Below are positions 54,326 to 63,676 of a DNA stretch of 64,000 nt, one piece after another. The DNA lies in the NCBI GenBank assembly GCA_023475345.1, contig JAMCWD010000001.1:248001-312000 (forward strand), written 5' to 3'. The notes beneath the pieces were generated by a model. That model saw nothing but the letters and a program-made list of their open reading frames with translations, was not told the origin of the DNA and ran no database searches. Position 1 is the first letter of the stretch, and the number at the start of each line of letters is the position of its first letter. The DNA is from Chloroflexota bacterium (GTDB taxonomy: Bacteria > Vulcanimicrobiota > JAMCWD01). A program made the position numbers and the translations under genes.

Positions 54326-54697
54326 TTGAAATATTACCTTTTTATATTGTTTACGGTCATTCTGACCGTTGTCGCACAGGTCCTGATTAAAATCGGGATG
54401 AGCGGCCGCGGCCCTCTACCCGACAGCCTGAAAGAATCACTCCCTTACATCTTTCATGCCCTCACGGACTGGCATGTAGTCCTGTCTTTGATCCTGGGAT
54501 TCTTAAGCTTTCTTTTTTATCTTGCCGCCTTGAGCAAACTCGAGCTGAGCTATGTTTACCCGTTCATCGGGCTTAATTTCGTCCTGATAGCTCTCTATTC
54601 ATCGGTTATCTTTCATGAACACGTCAGTATCGCCCGCTGGCTGGGCATAGCTTCCATAATAATAGGAGTCATCCTGGTATCCAGAACCGGCGGATAA
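54326..54697 (+). CDS. Small four-helix EamA/SMR-type transporter-like protein
   Basis: 123 residues from TTG at 54326 with GGAGGG six bases before it. Four hydrophobic helices at about 3-20, 45-66, 72-93 and 100-118. VAQVLIKIGM and LSYVYPFIGLNFVLIALYSS are typical of the EamA/SMR superfamily; members export small cations or flip undecaprenyl-linked aminosugars (ArnE/ArnF type). Given the many GT39 genes in the window, a lipid-linked sugar flippase subunit is plausible, but this is inference. Confidence 0.7.
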   Translation: MKYYLFILFTVILTVVAQVLIKIGMSGRGPLPDSLKESLPYIFHALTDWHVVLSLILGFLSFLFYLAALSKLELSYVYPFIGLNFVLIALYSSVIFHEHVSIARWLGIASIIIGVILVSRTGG

Positions 54698-54722
54698 TCC
54701 GTATTCTCTTATGCTTTTCCCT

Positions 54723-54751
54723 TTGACTATCAAACCCGTTAATGCTAAATT
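54723..54751 (+). promoter_or_regulatory. Promoter placed so that the transcript would be leaderless
   Basis: TTGACT (54723-54728), 17 bases, TAAATT (54746-54751). The expected start of transcription, about seven bases on, falls on the ATG at 54758, and no Shine-Dalgarno site precedes that ATG. Confidence 0.45.
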
Positions 54752-54757
54752 TGTTGT

Positions 54758-57214
54758 ATGAAAAAAATCATTATAACGGTTTTAGCGGCGCTTTTTGTGG
54801 GATTCATAGCCTTTGCAGTTCATAGCCTTTCCCGCCCTTCAACCCTGTTATACTATGCATCTATGCGCGGGAATGAGAAAAATTTCGACCGGGCCGTGCT
54901 TTCCAATGCATTAAAGCAAAATCCGGGCGATATAAAAATAATTGTCAAACTGCCGGGACCAACGCCTGTGAAATATAATAACGGCTCTTATGCCACAATC
55001 AACGGCCTGAATTTCTACTTCGATTATCCCGCGATAAAAATCCTTAAAGACAAAAAGAATAATATAATAGAAATTCTTCCGGCTGATACAACAGCAAAGG
55101 AATCGGCCGCCGGTGAAGCATTGCCGGGCACCGCCAGCCTCAAATCCCCTTTGATTTATTTCACAGGGGATGACAGTTCTCTTTCAAAAATAAATTCGTC
55201 AAAAGAAACCGCCTCTTCAAAAAACCCGGTATTTATCGTGCCTTATAATTACGGTATTAAATCGCTATTAAACTATGAAAATCCGGCAAATAAAATACAG
55301 CAGGCTCCCTTTGCCGATTCCCGAAGGTCCGCAATGTTATACAGGATTACCCCTCCATCTTTCATGGGTTCGTGGAAAGCTGGAGGCGAAAATATCAACC
55401 TTCAAAAAGGCGCTTCCGTTTCGTCCCGCGGGAAAGCAGGGAAAGACGATATACCTATCGAGGATAAGATATATCCACTGGGCTGGGGAGATAAAGACCT
55501 TACGAATCCTCTCCCCCCTGAAAAAAAGAGCAATGCCGCGCTCTTCCTGGCCGATTTAATATCGCAGGACACAGGCGCCCGGTTCGGCATTATCAATTAC
55601 ATGGCCCTGCGCGGGGATCTCACAGGGCCGGTAACGCCGGACGATATACGGCGTCTCCTGCCGTTCGACAATAAAATCGTCATACTTGAAATGCCCGGCA
55701 AATATATCAAGGAAATTTACGGGTCGAACCCTGAACGCCTTGCTTTTTCAGGAATTAACGATCCCGGCTTAAACCTCATTAAAGACGAAGAATTTTACAA
55801 TGTAGGAACCATAGATTACCTTGCATCGGGCGGCAGGGGCACACATCCTCTTTTCCTGAAAAGCCGAAAACGGATAGACACCGGGCTTTACCTCAATGAT
55901 CTGCTTTCGGACAGGCTGATAAAAGACAGATTTATTTTTACCCCCGGAAAATATTCCCCGGCGGAAATAGAAAAATTCTATTCTTCCGGCAAATCGCTCG
56001 AAAACCCCGGCACCCTTTGTATTGCCGGGATAAAGATGCTGGAGTCCGGCAATAAAGAAGAAGCCGGCAGGCTGTTCAAAAAAGCATCGAAGCTCGACCC
56101 GGATAATATCAGGCTGAAGAAAATAGCCGGGATAATCCCTGATCCCGCCGTGGTCGGACCACCGTATCCTGCCCAATCCCTTTCGGGTCAGTGGCCGAGA
56201 TTCCGAGGGGACGCACAGGGAACAGGCCTGGCCAAAACCAGAGGCCCTGGAACGTTAAACCTCATAAGTATGACGAAAACAGGCTTCGAAATAATGTCGT
56301 CGCCTGCGATAGCCGAAGACGGCACTGTAATAGCCGGGTCGGGAGATTTCCATCTTTATGCTTTCACCCCGGAAGGCAAAATCAAATGGAAATTCAAAAC
56401 CGGGGAGCCGGTCTTATCTTCCCCCGCATTAACGAAGGACAGCATCTATTTCGGCTCGAACGACGGCTGGTTCTACTGCCTGGACTACCACGGCAAAATG
56501 CGCTGGGCCTGCCCCGCCAGAGGCCGCATCATTTCATCTCCCAATATCACAAAGGAAGGACTCGTGGTATTCGGATCGCAGGACGGCGATATAAGAGCCA
56601 TGACCCGGGACGGCCATCCCGCATGGATCTGTGAGATTGGAGGCTTCGTATTCTCCTCTCCGTCTCTTGATAAAGAAGGCAATATCTACGCGGGATCGGG
56701 AGACGGAAACTTTTATTGCATCAATTCCGGCGGCAAGATACAGTGGAAATACGAGACGGGAAAAGAAATATATTCCTCGCCTTTAATCGATGATGAAGGC
56801 AATATTTATTTCGGCTCGGACAACGGCGTTTTTTATTCGCTTGACAGATCGGGCAAATTGCTGTGGTCATATAAAACAAAAGGAGCCGTGCCCGGCTCGG
56901 CGGCCCTTACCCCGTCAGGGAACATACTCATGCCGTCCGAAGACAACAACCTTTATTGCATCGATAAAGGCGGCCGGGTGATATGGACATGCGATCTTGA
57001 ATCGGAAGTTTTTTCATCTCCCGCCGTCGATTCCGACGGAAAGGCATATCTGGGCTCGGAAGAAAATAATATATATTGTATAAGCCCGGAAGGCAAAATC
57101 CTCTGGAAATACAAAGCCGGAGGTTATGTCAATTCGTCGCCCGCCCTTTCAATAAGCGGGCATTTATACATCGGCAGTAATGACGGCTGCCTGTATCACT
57201 TCGGGAAGGAGTAG
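54758..57214 (+). CDS. Fusion: 5'-nucleotidase C-terminal-like domain, TPR-like linker, PQQ-like beta-propeller (copy 3)
   Basis: 818 residues. N-terminal helix at 4-22 (uncleaved anchor or signal). Residues about 30-245 are unassigned. Residues 258-390 (AALFLADLISQDTGARFGIINYMALRGDL, shown in parts: ALFLADLISQDTGARFG; INYMALRGDLTG; DDIRRLLPFDNKIVIL; MPGKYIKEIY; NVGTIDYLASGG) match the UshA-type C-terminal domain that recognises nucleotides. Its catalytic metallophosphatase half is missing. A short TPR-like stretch (417-450) leads to the WPRFRGDAQGTG opener and seven to eight propeller blades (478-818). The fusion is unusual. It starts a run of propeller genes. Confidence 0.7.
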   Translation: MKKIIITVLAALFVGFIAFAVHSLSRPSTLLYYASMRGNEKNFDRAVLSNALKQNPGDIKIIVKLPGPTPVKYNNGSYATINGLNFYFDYPAIKILKDKKNNIIEILPADTTAKESAAGEALPGTASLKSPLIYFTGDDSSLSKINSSKETASSKNPVFIVPYNYGIKSLLNYENPANKIQQAPFADSRRSAMLYRITPPSFMGSWKAGGENINLQKGASVSSRGKAGKDDIPIEDKIYPLGWGDKDLTNPLPPEKKSNAALFLADLISQDTGARFGIINYMALRGDLTGPVTPDDIRRLLPFDNKIVILEMPGKYIKEIYGSNPERLAFSGINDPGLNLIKDEEFYNVGTIDYLASGGRGTHPLFLKSRKRIDTGLYLNDLLSDRLIKDRFIFTPGKYSPAEIEKFYSSGKSLENPGTLCIAGIKMLESGNKEEAGRLFKKASKLDPDNIRLKKIAGIIPDPAVVGPPYPAQSLSGQWPRFRGDAQGTGLAKTRGPGTLNLISMTKTGFEIMSSPAIAEDGTVIAGSGDFHLYAFTPEGKIKWKFKTGEPVLSSPALTKDSIYFGSNDGWFYCLDYHGKMRWACPARGRIISSPNITKEGLVVFGSQDGDIRAMTRDGHPAWICEIGGFVFSSPSLDKEGNIYAGSGDGNFYCINSGGKIQWKYETGKEIYSSPLIDDEGNIYFGSDNGVFYSLDRSGKLLWSYKTKGAVPGSAALTPSGNILMPSEDNNLYCIDKGGRVIWTCDLESEVFSSPAVDSDGKAYLGSEENNIYCISPEGKILWKYKAGGYVNSSPALSISGHLYIGSNDGCLYHFGKE

Positions 57215-57229
57215 AATTTCGTAACTGCT

Positions 57230-58339
57230 TTGAAAAACTCGCTCTTAATCTTAATAATGTTAGCCCTGGTAACCGGCTGTTCAATACAACAATCCCCGGA
57301 ATGGCCGTGTTTCAGGGGGAACCCGGAAAGGACAGGCGTTTCAAATTCAATCATGCCCGACAAGCCTTTCCCGAAGCTTGTTTACAGGGCAGGCGGCCCG
57401 ATACTCTCGTCTCCCGCACTCGACAGGGAGGGCGAAATTTTTATCGGCAGCGACGACGGAAGCTTTTACTGTCTTAATGCAAACGGCGGCCTGGTATGGA
57501 GCTTTACTACAGGCGACAGGGTTTTTTCATCTCCCGCAGTTTCACCCGGCGGGAAATCGGTCGCTTTCGGCTCGCGTGACGGCAAGCTATATTCATTAAG
57601 ACCGAAAAGCGGCGAGTTAATATGGTCTTATAACTGCGGGGACTGGGTGGTATCGTCTCCTGTCATAACGAAAAACGGTGATATAGTTGTAGGTTCCGAA
57701 AACGGCGGGGTATTTTGCTTGAAACAGGACGGAAGCTTGTTATGGCGATACGACTGCCCTGCCGAGGTTTCATCTTCCCCTGCTGTAAATTCCGGAGGCG
57801 TTGTAGCGATTGGCTGTGAAGACGGGGCCATCTACCTGCTTGACAACAAGGGGAGCCAGATCTGGCATTACAACACCGGCGGCTCCATACTTTCAAGCCC
57901 GGCAATAACAGCGAAAAATATGATCCTTATAGGAAGCGAAGATTCCAATTTATACTGCTTTGACATAGAGGGGAATATCCGGTGGGTTTTCAATGCCGGG
58001 AAAGATATTTATTCTTCGCCTGCCGTGGACAGGGAAGGCAATATTTTCTTCGGATGCGAAAACGGCGTTCTATATTCCCTGTCGGATGAAGGCAGGCTGA
58101 TATGGAAATACAAGGCAGGAGGCCCTATTTTCTCCAGCCCGGCAGTCGATGCTGCAGGAAAAACGGCATTCGGCTCGGAAGATGGGCATCTCTATGTGCT
58201 TGATAAAAATGGAAAATTATCATGGAGTGCGTTTCTCGGCTCACCGGTATTTTCATCACCCGCAATAGCGAATGACGGGACGATATTTGTAGGGTGTCAT
58301 AATTTTGGGTTATACTCATTTCGAAAGGAGAAAAAATGA
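57230..58339 (+). CDS. PQQ-like beta-propeller lipoprotein (copy 4)
   Basis: 369 residues from TTG at 57230, the only start that keeps the charged n-region; GGAG lies 19 bases before it and a stop closes the frame at 57212. Lipobox ALVTGC (C17) and opener EWPCFRGNPERTGVS. Eight blades such as GEIFIGSDDGSFYCLNANG. Overlaps the next gene by four bases. Confidence 0.82.
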   Translation: MKNSLLILIMLALVTGCSIQQSPEWPCFRGNPERTGVSNSIMPDKPFPKLVYRAGGPILSSPALDREGEIFIGSDDGSFYCLNANGGLVWSFTTGDRVFSSPAVSPGGKSVAFGSRDGKLYSLRPKSGELIWSYNCGDWVVSSPVITKNGDIVVGSENGGVFCLKQDGSLLWRYDCPAEVSSSPAVNSGGVVAIGCEDGAIYLLDNKGSQIWHYNTGGSILSSPAITAKNMILIGSEDSNLYCFDIEGNIRWVFNAGKDIYSSPAVDREGNIFFGCENGVLYSLSDEGRLIWKYKAGGPIFSSPAVDAAGKTAFGSEDGHLYVLDKNGKLSWSAFLGSPVFSSPAIANDGTIFVGCHNFGLYSFRKEKK

Positions 58340-59526
58340 GAAAATATATATTGATATCGGGACTGATTATCATGCTGGCGGTGATGCTTTCGGCATGCGC
58401 CCCCGGCGGTTCAACAGCAGGGCAGCTTGAAAAAGGGAAAAATATAGCGCCTGCACTGCCGAGACCTGTCCCTGTTGAGCAATGGTCATGCTTCAAAGGC
58501 GGAGCACTGAGACAGTCGTTATATGCGAAGGCAGGCCCTGTCGTAGGAGAAATAAAATGGAAATTTCCATGCAGCGCGCAGGTGGATTCATCCCCCGCCA
58601 TAGCTTCCAACGGTGATATCGTTATCGGGAGCAACGACCAGAACCTGTACAGGATTTCCCCCGACGGAAAGCAGATATGGTCATACCGGGCGGGCGGCAC
58701 GATAATATCAAGCCCTGCAATAGATAAGAACGGCGACATCGTATTTACCGGCGGCGACGGCGGCCTTTATAAGCTGGATCCCAAAGGCAAGCTTACCTGG
58801 AAGGTTCAACTCGGCGGAGAAATCTTTTCGTCACCGGCTATCGGGAACGACGGCAGAATCTACACCGGGTGCGGTGATGGGATCGCTTCCGTATCAGGCG
58901 ATGGCAAAATAATATATCACTTAAAAACCAGTTGTAAGGTCGAGTCCTCCCCTGTCCTGGATGAAAACGGCACAGTTTATATCGGCGCAGCCGACGGAAA
59001 AATCAGGGCGGTTGACAAGGACGGGGCCCTCCTGTGGGATTATTCGACGGGAGATGCAGTCATTTCCACCCCTGCACTTTCCAATGACAGGCTTTATTTC
59101 GGCAGCGACGACCACCACTTTTACAGCCTGGATACCAAGGGCAAATTCGCATGGAAATATTCCACCGCGGGCAAAATAGCCTCTTCTCCCGCCATTTCGC
59201 CCATGGGAAATATCTTAGTAGGAAGCGAGGACAGCTACCTTTATTCATTTGATCCCAACGGGAAGATAAATTTTGTTTTCTCCCACAGCAGCAAGATATC
59301 TTCTTCTCCGGCGGTCGATTCCTACGGAAATATATACCTGGGCACCGAATCAGGCTTTCTCTTCTGTGCAGACAGCAAGGGAAACATGAAATGGCTGCTG
59401 GATCTCAGGCGGCAGGACCCTGAACAGCAGGACGTTAAAAGAGAGATTTTCTCCTGCCCCGCGCTTTATAATAACATGCTGTTTATCGGTTGCGGCGACG
59501 GATCTGTCTATGCCATAGGGAAATAA
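58336..59526 (+). CDS. PQQ-like beta-propeller lipoprotein (copy 5)
   Basis: 396 residues. Lipobox VMLSAC (C21). The opener is diverged (QWSCFKGGALRQSLY). Seven to eight blades follow, the last one interrupted by an inserted segment (DLRRQDPEQQDVKREIFS). GAAAGGAG before the ATG. Coupled to copy 4 by an ATGA overlap. Confidence 0.82.
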   Translation: MRKYILISGLIIMLAVMLSACAPGGSTAGQLEKGKNIAPALPRPVPVEQWSCFKGGALRQSLYAKAGPVVGEIKWKFPCSAQVDSSPAIASNGDIVIGSNDQNLYRISPDGKQIWSYRAGGTIISSPAIDKNGDIVFTGGDGGLYKLDPKGKLTWKVQLGGEIFSSPAIGNDGRIYTGCGDGIASVSGDGKIIYHLKTSCKVESSPVLDENGTVYIGAADGKIRAVDKDGALLWDYSTGDAVISTPALSNDRLYFGSDDHHFYSLDTKGKFAWKYSTAGKIASSPAISPMGNILVGSEDSYLYSFDPNGKINFVFSHSSKISSSPAVDSYGNIYLGTESGFLFCADSKGNMKWLLDLRRQDPEQQDVKREIFSCPALYNNMLFIGCGDGSVYAIGK

Positions 59527-59564
59527 ATCAATACCCGGGATTACCGGCCTGGAGAAAACAGGAT

Positions 59565-60695
59565 ATGAAAAAACTTTTCCTTGTTTTCCTTTCGATCCTT
59601 TTAACGGTATCAGCGGGTTGTACCGCCCCTGAAACATCGGAGCTTCCGGCATGGAATTGCTTCCGGGGCTGTGCGGCGCGTACAGGCTTATCGCAGGAAG
59701 CAGGCGGCGCAGACCCGCGAAATTTATTTTCTTTCCACACTGGAGGATGGATATTTTCTTCGCCCGTTCTTTCCGCCGATGGAACTATATATTTCGGAAG
59801 CTGCGACAATAATTTCTATGCCCTGAAACCCTCCGGCGAAATGTTATGGAAAGTGGAAACGGGAGGATTTTGTATTTCTTCGCCTGCTCTGGACACCGAA
59901 GGAAATATATATTTCGGAAGTTATGACGGCATGGTTTACGCCGTCAGGCCCGGCGGCAAAATCGCGTGGAAATTCGAAACCGGGGATAAAGTCGAATCTT
60001 CTCCCCTCATAGACGGCGAAGGAAACGTTTACATCGGAAGCTATGACCAGAACCTGTACCGCATAACCCACGATGGAAAATTGGGCTGGAAATTCAAAAC
60101 AGGAAGCTGGATCAAATCATCACCCGCCCTGTCAGGAAAAGGGATGATAATATTCGGCTCGGACGATAATTATATAAGGTGTGTTAACGGCAACGGCGAG
60201 CTTGTATGGAAATATAAAACCGGAAGATACGTGCCTGCAACACCGGCTATAGCACAGGATGGAAAAATTTTTGCCGGTAGTGAGGATTCATATCTTTACG
60301 CGCTTTCGTCCGATGGAAAATTTCTCTGGAAATATAAGACAGGGGCGGAGATCTCCGCCGGGGTCGCTGTCGGCCCACAGGCCATCTACCTTGCAAGCCA
60401 GGACGGGAACCTTTATGCCCTTTCGCCGGAAGGGACAGCCTTATGGAAATATCATACAGGATACAAGATATATTCCTCGCCGATAATATCCGCAGAAGGC
60501 AATATTTACTTCGGGAGCCAGGATGGCTGTTTCTACGGCCTTACCGATTCAGGCCGGTGCCTTTTCAAAATAAATATCGGCGACAAGGTCGATTCGTCAC
60601 CAACCCCCGGCAAAAACGGCAAATTTTATTTCGGCTCAAATGACGGCAGCCTTTACTGTTATTCATTAAGCGTCCGGGATGATGTGAAAAAATGA
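59565..60695 (+). CDS. PQQ-like beta-propeller lipoprotein (copy 6)
   Basis: 376 residues from ATG at 59565, preceded by GGAGAAAACAGG; the frame is open back to 59490 but only the inner start gives a signal peptide with lipobox VSAGC (C19). Opener PAWNCFRGCAARTGLS, then eight regular blades (GNIYFGSYDGMVYAVRPGG). Overlaps the next gene by four bases (ATGA). Confidence 0.83.
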   Translation: MKKLFLVFLSILLTVSAGCTAPETSELPAWNCFRGCAARTGLSQEAGGADPRNLFSFHTGGWIFSSPVLSADGTIYFGSCDNNFYALKPSGEMLWKVETGGFCISSPALDTEGNIYFGSYDGMVYAVRPGGKIAWKFETGDKVESSPLIDGEGNVYIGSYDQNLYRITHDGKLGWKFKTGSWIKSSPALSGKGMIIFGSDDNYIRCVNGNGELVWKYKTGRYVPATPAIAQDGKIFAGSEDSYLYALSSDGKFLWKYKTGAEISAGVAVGPQAIYLASQDGNLYALSPEGTALWKYHTGYKIYSSPIISAEGNIYFGSQDGCFYGLTDSGRCLFKINIGDKVDSSPTPGKNGKFYFGSNDGSLYCYSLSVRDDVKK

Positions 60696-61516
60696 AACCG
60701 AACCGCAAAATGCCCCTTTTAATTTTTATTTTCCTGATTGCCCTTGCATCGAGGTGTTATCCCTCTGATATTTATATAAATAATAAATTCTATGAAGGGG
60801 AAAAATATCTCGATAACGGGAAGCTGTGGGTTGATGCGGAAAAAGTCCTGGGCCTCATCCCTTTAAATTATGAATTCGACTCCAGAAGCCGCACGCTTTT
60901 CATAAACAACAACCCCTTTCCCGCGATTAATATAAAGGACGGCGTGATTTTTCTGTCTTTAATCGAGTTGGCGTCTTTCCTGTCTGCAAGACTGGCATAT
61001 AACAAAGAAACCGATACGATAGATTTCTATACTTTCGGTTTGAGACAGGAAAAGCCCGGGCAGGCCGGGCAAAATCCCCCTCCCGATCTCGTATCGAGAA
61101 AGATAAAACTTGCTTACAACACGAAGCTCCTGGTGCTCGGGACACAGATGATTGCCGCAGATGTTACCGTAACCAACACAGGCGGCACGACAGCGAAAGA
61201 TCTCTATGTAACCTGCCTCTTCCTCGACAAAACCAGCATCCATGAAGTTGTATCGCTCAACACTCAGTTCATACAAGAACTCAAGCCGGGCGATTCGAAA
61301 ACTATAAGATGCATTTCGGACATTATGGGTCTCCAGAACCCCTATGATATTTTATATGATATAACTCCTTACGACGAAGACGAGATGCCGGCTTCAGTCC
61401 TGAAAGAAGACGGCTATCATACCGTTACTATCACTACTTCCGTCAGGATCACGCACGGCAAAAAATATGACGGCCGGGAAGATAACGATATTTATTATTA
61501 CAGGGAAAATTATTAA
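60692..61516 (+). CDS. Exported protein with copper-amine-oxidase-N-like and FxLYD-like domains
   Basis: 274 residues. Signal peptide to about residue 21 (LLIFIFLIALASRC; R before C makes lipidation doubtful). Residues about 25-115 (IYINNKFYEGEKYLDNGKL, ELASFLSARLAYNKETD) resemble the copper amine oxidase N-terminal stalk domain, a common surface-binding module. Residues about 145-225 (MIAADVTVTNTGGTTAKDLYV) look like an FxLYD/CARDB-like beta-sandwich. No catalytic motif. Coupled to propeller copy 6. Role unknown. Confidence 0.65.
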   Translation: MKPNRKMPLLIFIFLIALASRCYPSDIYINNKFYEGEKYLDNGKLWVDAEKVLGLIPLNYEFDSRSRTLFINNNPFPAINIKDGVIFLSLIELASFLSARLAYNKETDTIDFYTFGLRQEKPGQAGQNPPPDLVSRKIKLAYNTKLLVLGTQMIAADVTVTNTGGTTAKDLYVTCLFLDKTSIHEVVSLNTQFIQELKPGDSKTIRCISDIMGLQNPYDILYDITPYDEDEMPASVLKEDGYHTVTITTSVRITHGKKYDGREDNDIYYYRENY

Positions 61517-61561
61517 AAATTTGTCCGGATTGAAAGAAATAACTTCTGCTCCGTTGAAGTA

Positions 61562-61590
61562 TTGATATTTAAAAGCTCAAATGTCATATT
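61562..61590 (+). promoter_or_regulatory. Promoter for propeller copy 7
   Basis: TTGATA (61562-61567), 17 bases, CATATT (61585-61590). A GGGAAGGTG ribosome site (61593-61601) and ATG at 61608 follow directly. Confidence 0.45.
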
Positions 61591-61607
61591 ATGGGAAGGT
61601 GTAAATT

Positions 61608-62765
61608 ATGAGGGGAAGACGCTTACTTCTGCTGATATTCATAACGGCGGCCCTGTTGACAGGCTGTCGTGAAACGAAGGTGAGCCAGGTCGTGACAATA
61701 GAAGAGCCGGAGAAAATGATATATGCTCCCTGGCCCTGTTTCAGGGGAGATAGTTCGCGGACAGGCTTTGCGTCGAAATGCCGCGGCCCTAATGCGCCGG
61801 CGCTTTTATGGAAATACGAGACAGGGCATGAAATAATGTCCAGCCCGGCGGTTGACGAGGACGGGTCGGTATTTATAGCATCCGACGACGGCAATATTTA
61901 CGCGCTTTCTTATGAAGGCGGCTTCTTGTGGAAATATAAAACGGGCAATTATGCAAGCTCCGGGCCTGCCATAGGCCCGGGGGGGATGATCGTTGCCGGG
62001 AGCGACGACAGCTTCATTTATGCGCTCGGCAGGGACGGGAAACTGATCTGGAAATATAAAACGGGATATTACCTGGGGGCGTCGCCTGCTTTTGCCACGG
62101 ACGGGCGTATATTGATGAGCGGCGAAGACGGCAATATTTATTGTATCGGGAAAGACGGGAACCTTATATGGAAATTTAAAACCGGGAACGAGGTTTATGC
62201 CAGCCCTTCAATCTCTTCCGACGGCATTATCTATAACGGAAGCAGGGACGGAAACCTGTATGCGCTGTCCGGAGACGGAAAACTCCTGTGGAAATACAAA
62301 GCGGGCGGCCCCATATCATCAACCTGCGCCGTTAATACGGACGGAAATATATTTTGCGGGGACGAATCCGGCGGCCTCTTCTGCCTCGACAAAACAGGCA
62401 AACTATTATGGAACCATAAATTCTCAAAACCGGTACTGTCCTCTCCCGCGGTCGCTCCAGACGGCCTGTGCGTCATCGGGGACGACGACAACAAGCTGTA
62501 TGCTTTCGACAAAAGCGGAAAACCGCTATGGAGCACGGCGCTTGGAAACAAGATATTCTCTTCGCCGGTAATCACCAGGAATAAGAGAGTTTTCACCGGT
62601 TGTATCGACGGCAATATCTACTGCCTGGACGGAAACGGCAAAATCCAATGGAAATTTGCCACAGGCGGAGAAATATATTCCTCCCCGGCTTTATGGGACG
62701 GCCGGTTATATATAGGATCTTACGATAATTTTATCTACGTACTGGGCGAGATTGAACTGTTGTAA
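61608..62765 (+). CDS. PQQ-like beta-propeller lipoprotein (copy 7)
   Basis: 385 residues. Lipobox ALLTGC (C20). Opener APWPCFRGDSSRTGFASKCR, then eight blades (GNIYALSYEGGFLWKYKTGN). Own promoter, and 14 bases before an unassigned lipoprotein gene. Like the other copies it lacks recognisable quinone- or metal-binding residues. Confidence 0.83.
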   Translation: MRGRRLLLLIFITAALLTGCRETKVSQVVTIEEPEKMIYAPWPCFRGDSSRTGFASKCRGPNAPALLWKYETGHEIMSSPAVDEDGSVFIASDDGNIYALSYEGGFLWKYKTGNYASSGPAIGPGGMIVAGSDDSFIYALGRDGKLIWKYKTGYYLGASPAFATDGRILMSGEDGNIYCIGKDGNLIWKFKTGNEVYASPSISSDGIIYNGSRDGNLYALSGDGKLLWKYKAGGPISSTCAVNTDGNIFCGDESGGLFCLDKTGKLLWNHKFSKPVLSSPAVAPDGLCVIGDDDNKLYAFDKSGKPLWSTALGNKIFSSPVITRNKRVFTGCIDGNIYCLDGNGKIQWKFATGGEIYSSPALWDGRLYIGSYDNFIYVLGEIELL

Positions 62766-62779
62766 TCCGAAGTTTTTTT

Positions 62780-63616
62780 ATGAGAGGTGCGGCGGTGTGG
62801 CGTAAAATAATGCTTCTTCTGGCAATATCGGCGGTCGTCTGGGGGTGCTCACATGCGCCGCCTGAACCGAAAATAAATTTTTCTCCAGTTGAAAAAACCG
62901 CCGCCCAAAAATCCGAAGAACCTGGAGAGGCTTCCCCTCTTGACTGGGGCATTATCTTATATGGGGTCCGCGCCTTTGAAGAAGAGCCGGGTCTCTCAAT
63001 CTCTAAGGAGCAGGCCGGGAAACTGCTCGGCTTGGTTAATAAACTAATGGAAGTTTCAAGGAGCAGCAACGGCCTTAAAAGAGCAATCAACGGCGCCCTG
63101 AGCCAGGAGCAGGAGGACTATTTATTAAAGCTCGCCGCAGAAGACAGGCTGGACAGGGACGAGCTGGCCGATGAATTGCAAAAGTTTCCGCCCGAGACAG
63201 CCCTTATCGATCTTGTGGATTCAAGGCTTAAGCCGATATCGGAAAAAATTGGCACGGCGCCTCCGGAACCTGAAAATTTCCCCCAGCGAAAAAAAGAGGT
63301 TAATGTCCTGTCGGACCTCCTAGTGGGCATTCTTAAAATTAAGGACTTGTCTCCGGACCAGGCATATCTTATAAGAAAATATATCGAGCGAATCAGGCCG
63401 CTTCTTGCGGAAGAATTCAGAACAACCTCTGAAATGGAAACTATCCTGACGCCGGAGCAGCAAAAATTTATATACAAAAATGTAGAAAAATTTACTTTGA
63501 TGACAGACGAACTGCCGGTCGAGCCTGTCAAAGGCGATAACCCATGGCTCGCTCAGGCCGAGACGCCGTTTCTTAAATCCATGAAGGACTTCCTGGAATC
63601 AAAAGCAGGGTTGTAG
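62780..63616 (+). CDS. Lipoprotein of unknown function, mostly helical
   Basis: 278 residues. Lipobox VVWGC (C23). The mature part is predicted helical by its pattern of leucines and charges (KEQAGKLLGLVNKLMEV; AYLIRKYIERIRPLLAEEF) with repeated L-T/S-P-E/D-Q turns (SQEQEDYLLKL, LSPDQAYLI, LTPEQQKFIY), suggesting three similar helical units. GTG at 62795 after GAGAGGTG is an alternative start. I do not recognise the family. It probably shares a transcript with propeller copy 7. Confidence 0.75.
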   Translation: MRGAAVWRKIMLLLAISAVVWGCSHAPPEPKINFSPVEKTAAQKSEEPGEASPLDWGIILYGVRAFEEEPGLSISKEQAGKLLGLVNKLMEVSRSSNGLKRAINGALSQEQEDYLLKLAAEDRLDRDELADELQKFPPETALIDLVDSRLKPISEKIGTAPPEPENFPQRKKEVNVLSDLLVGILKIKDLSPDQAYLIRKYIERIRPLLAEEFRTTSEMETILTPEQQKFIYKNVEKFTLMTDELPVEPVKGDNPWLAQAETPFLKSMKDFLESKAGL

Positions 63617-63676
63617 CTATCCGATCAGGGCGAGTAAAATCACTGCCTTCAGGGATCAAGAAAAATCAAGATAATC

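Noticed and set aside
48502-62765. CRISPR-like periodic DNA repeats (recurring TGGAAATATAAAAC)
   Set aside because: The period of about 115-120 bases is that of propeller blades within coding frames; spacers and constant repeats are absent.
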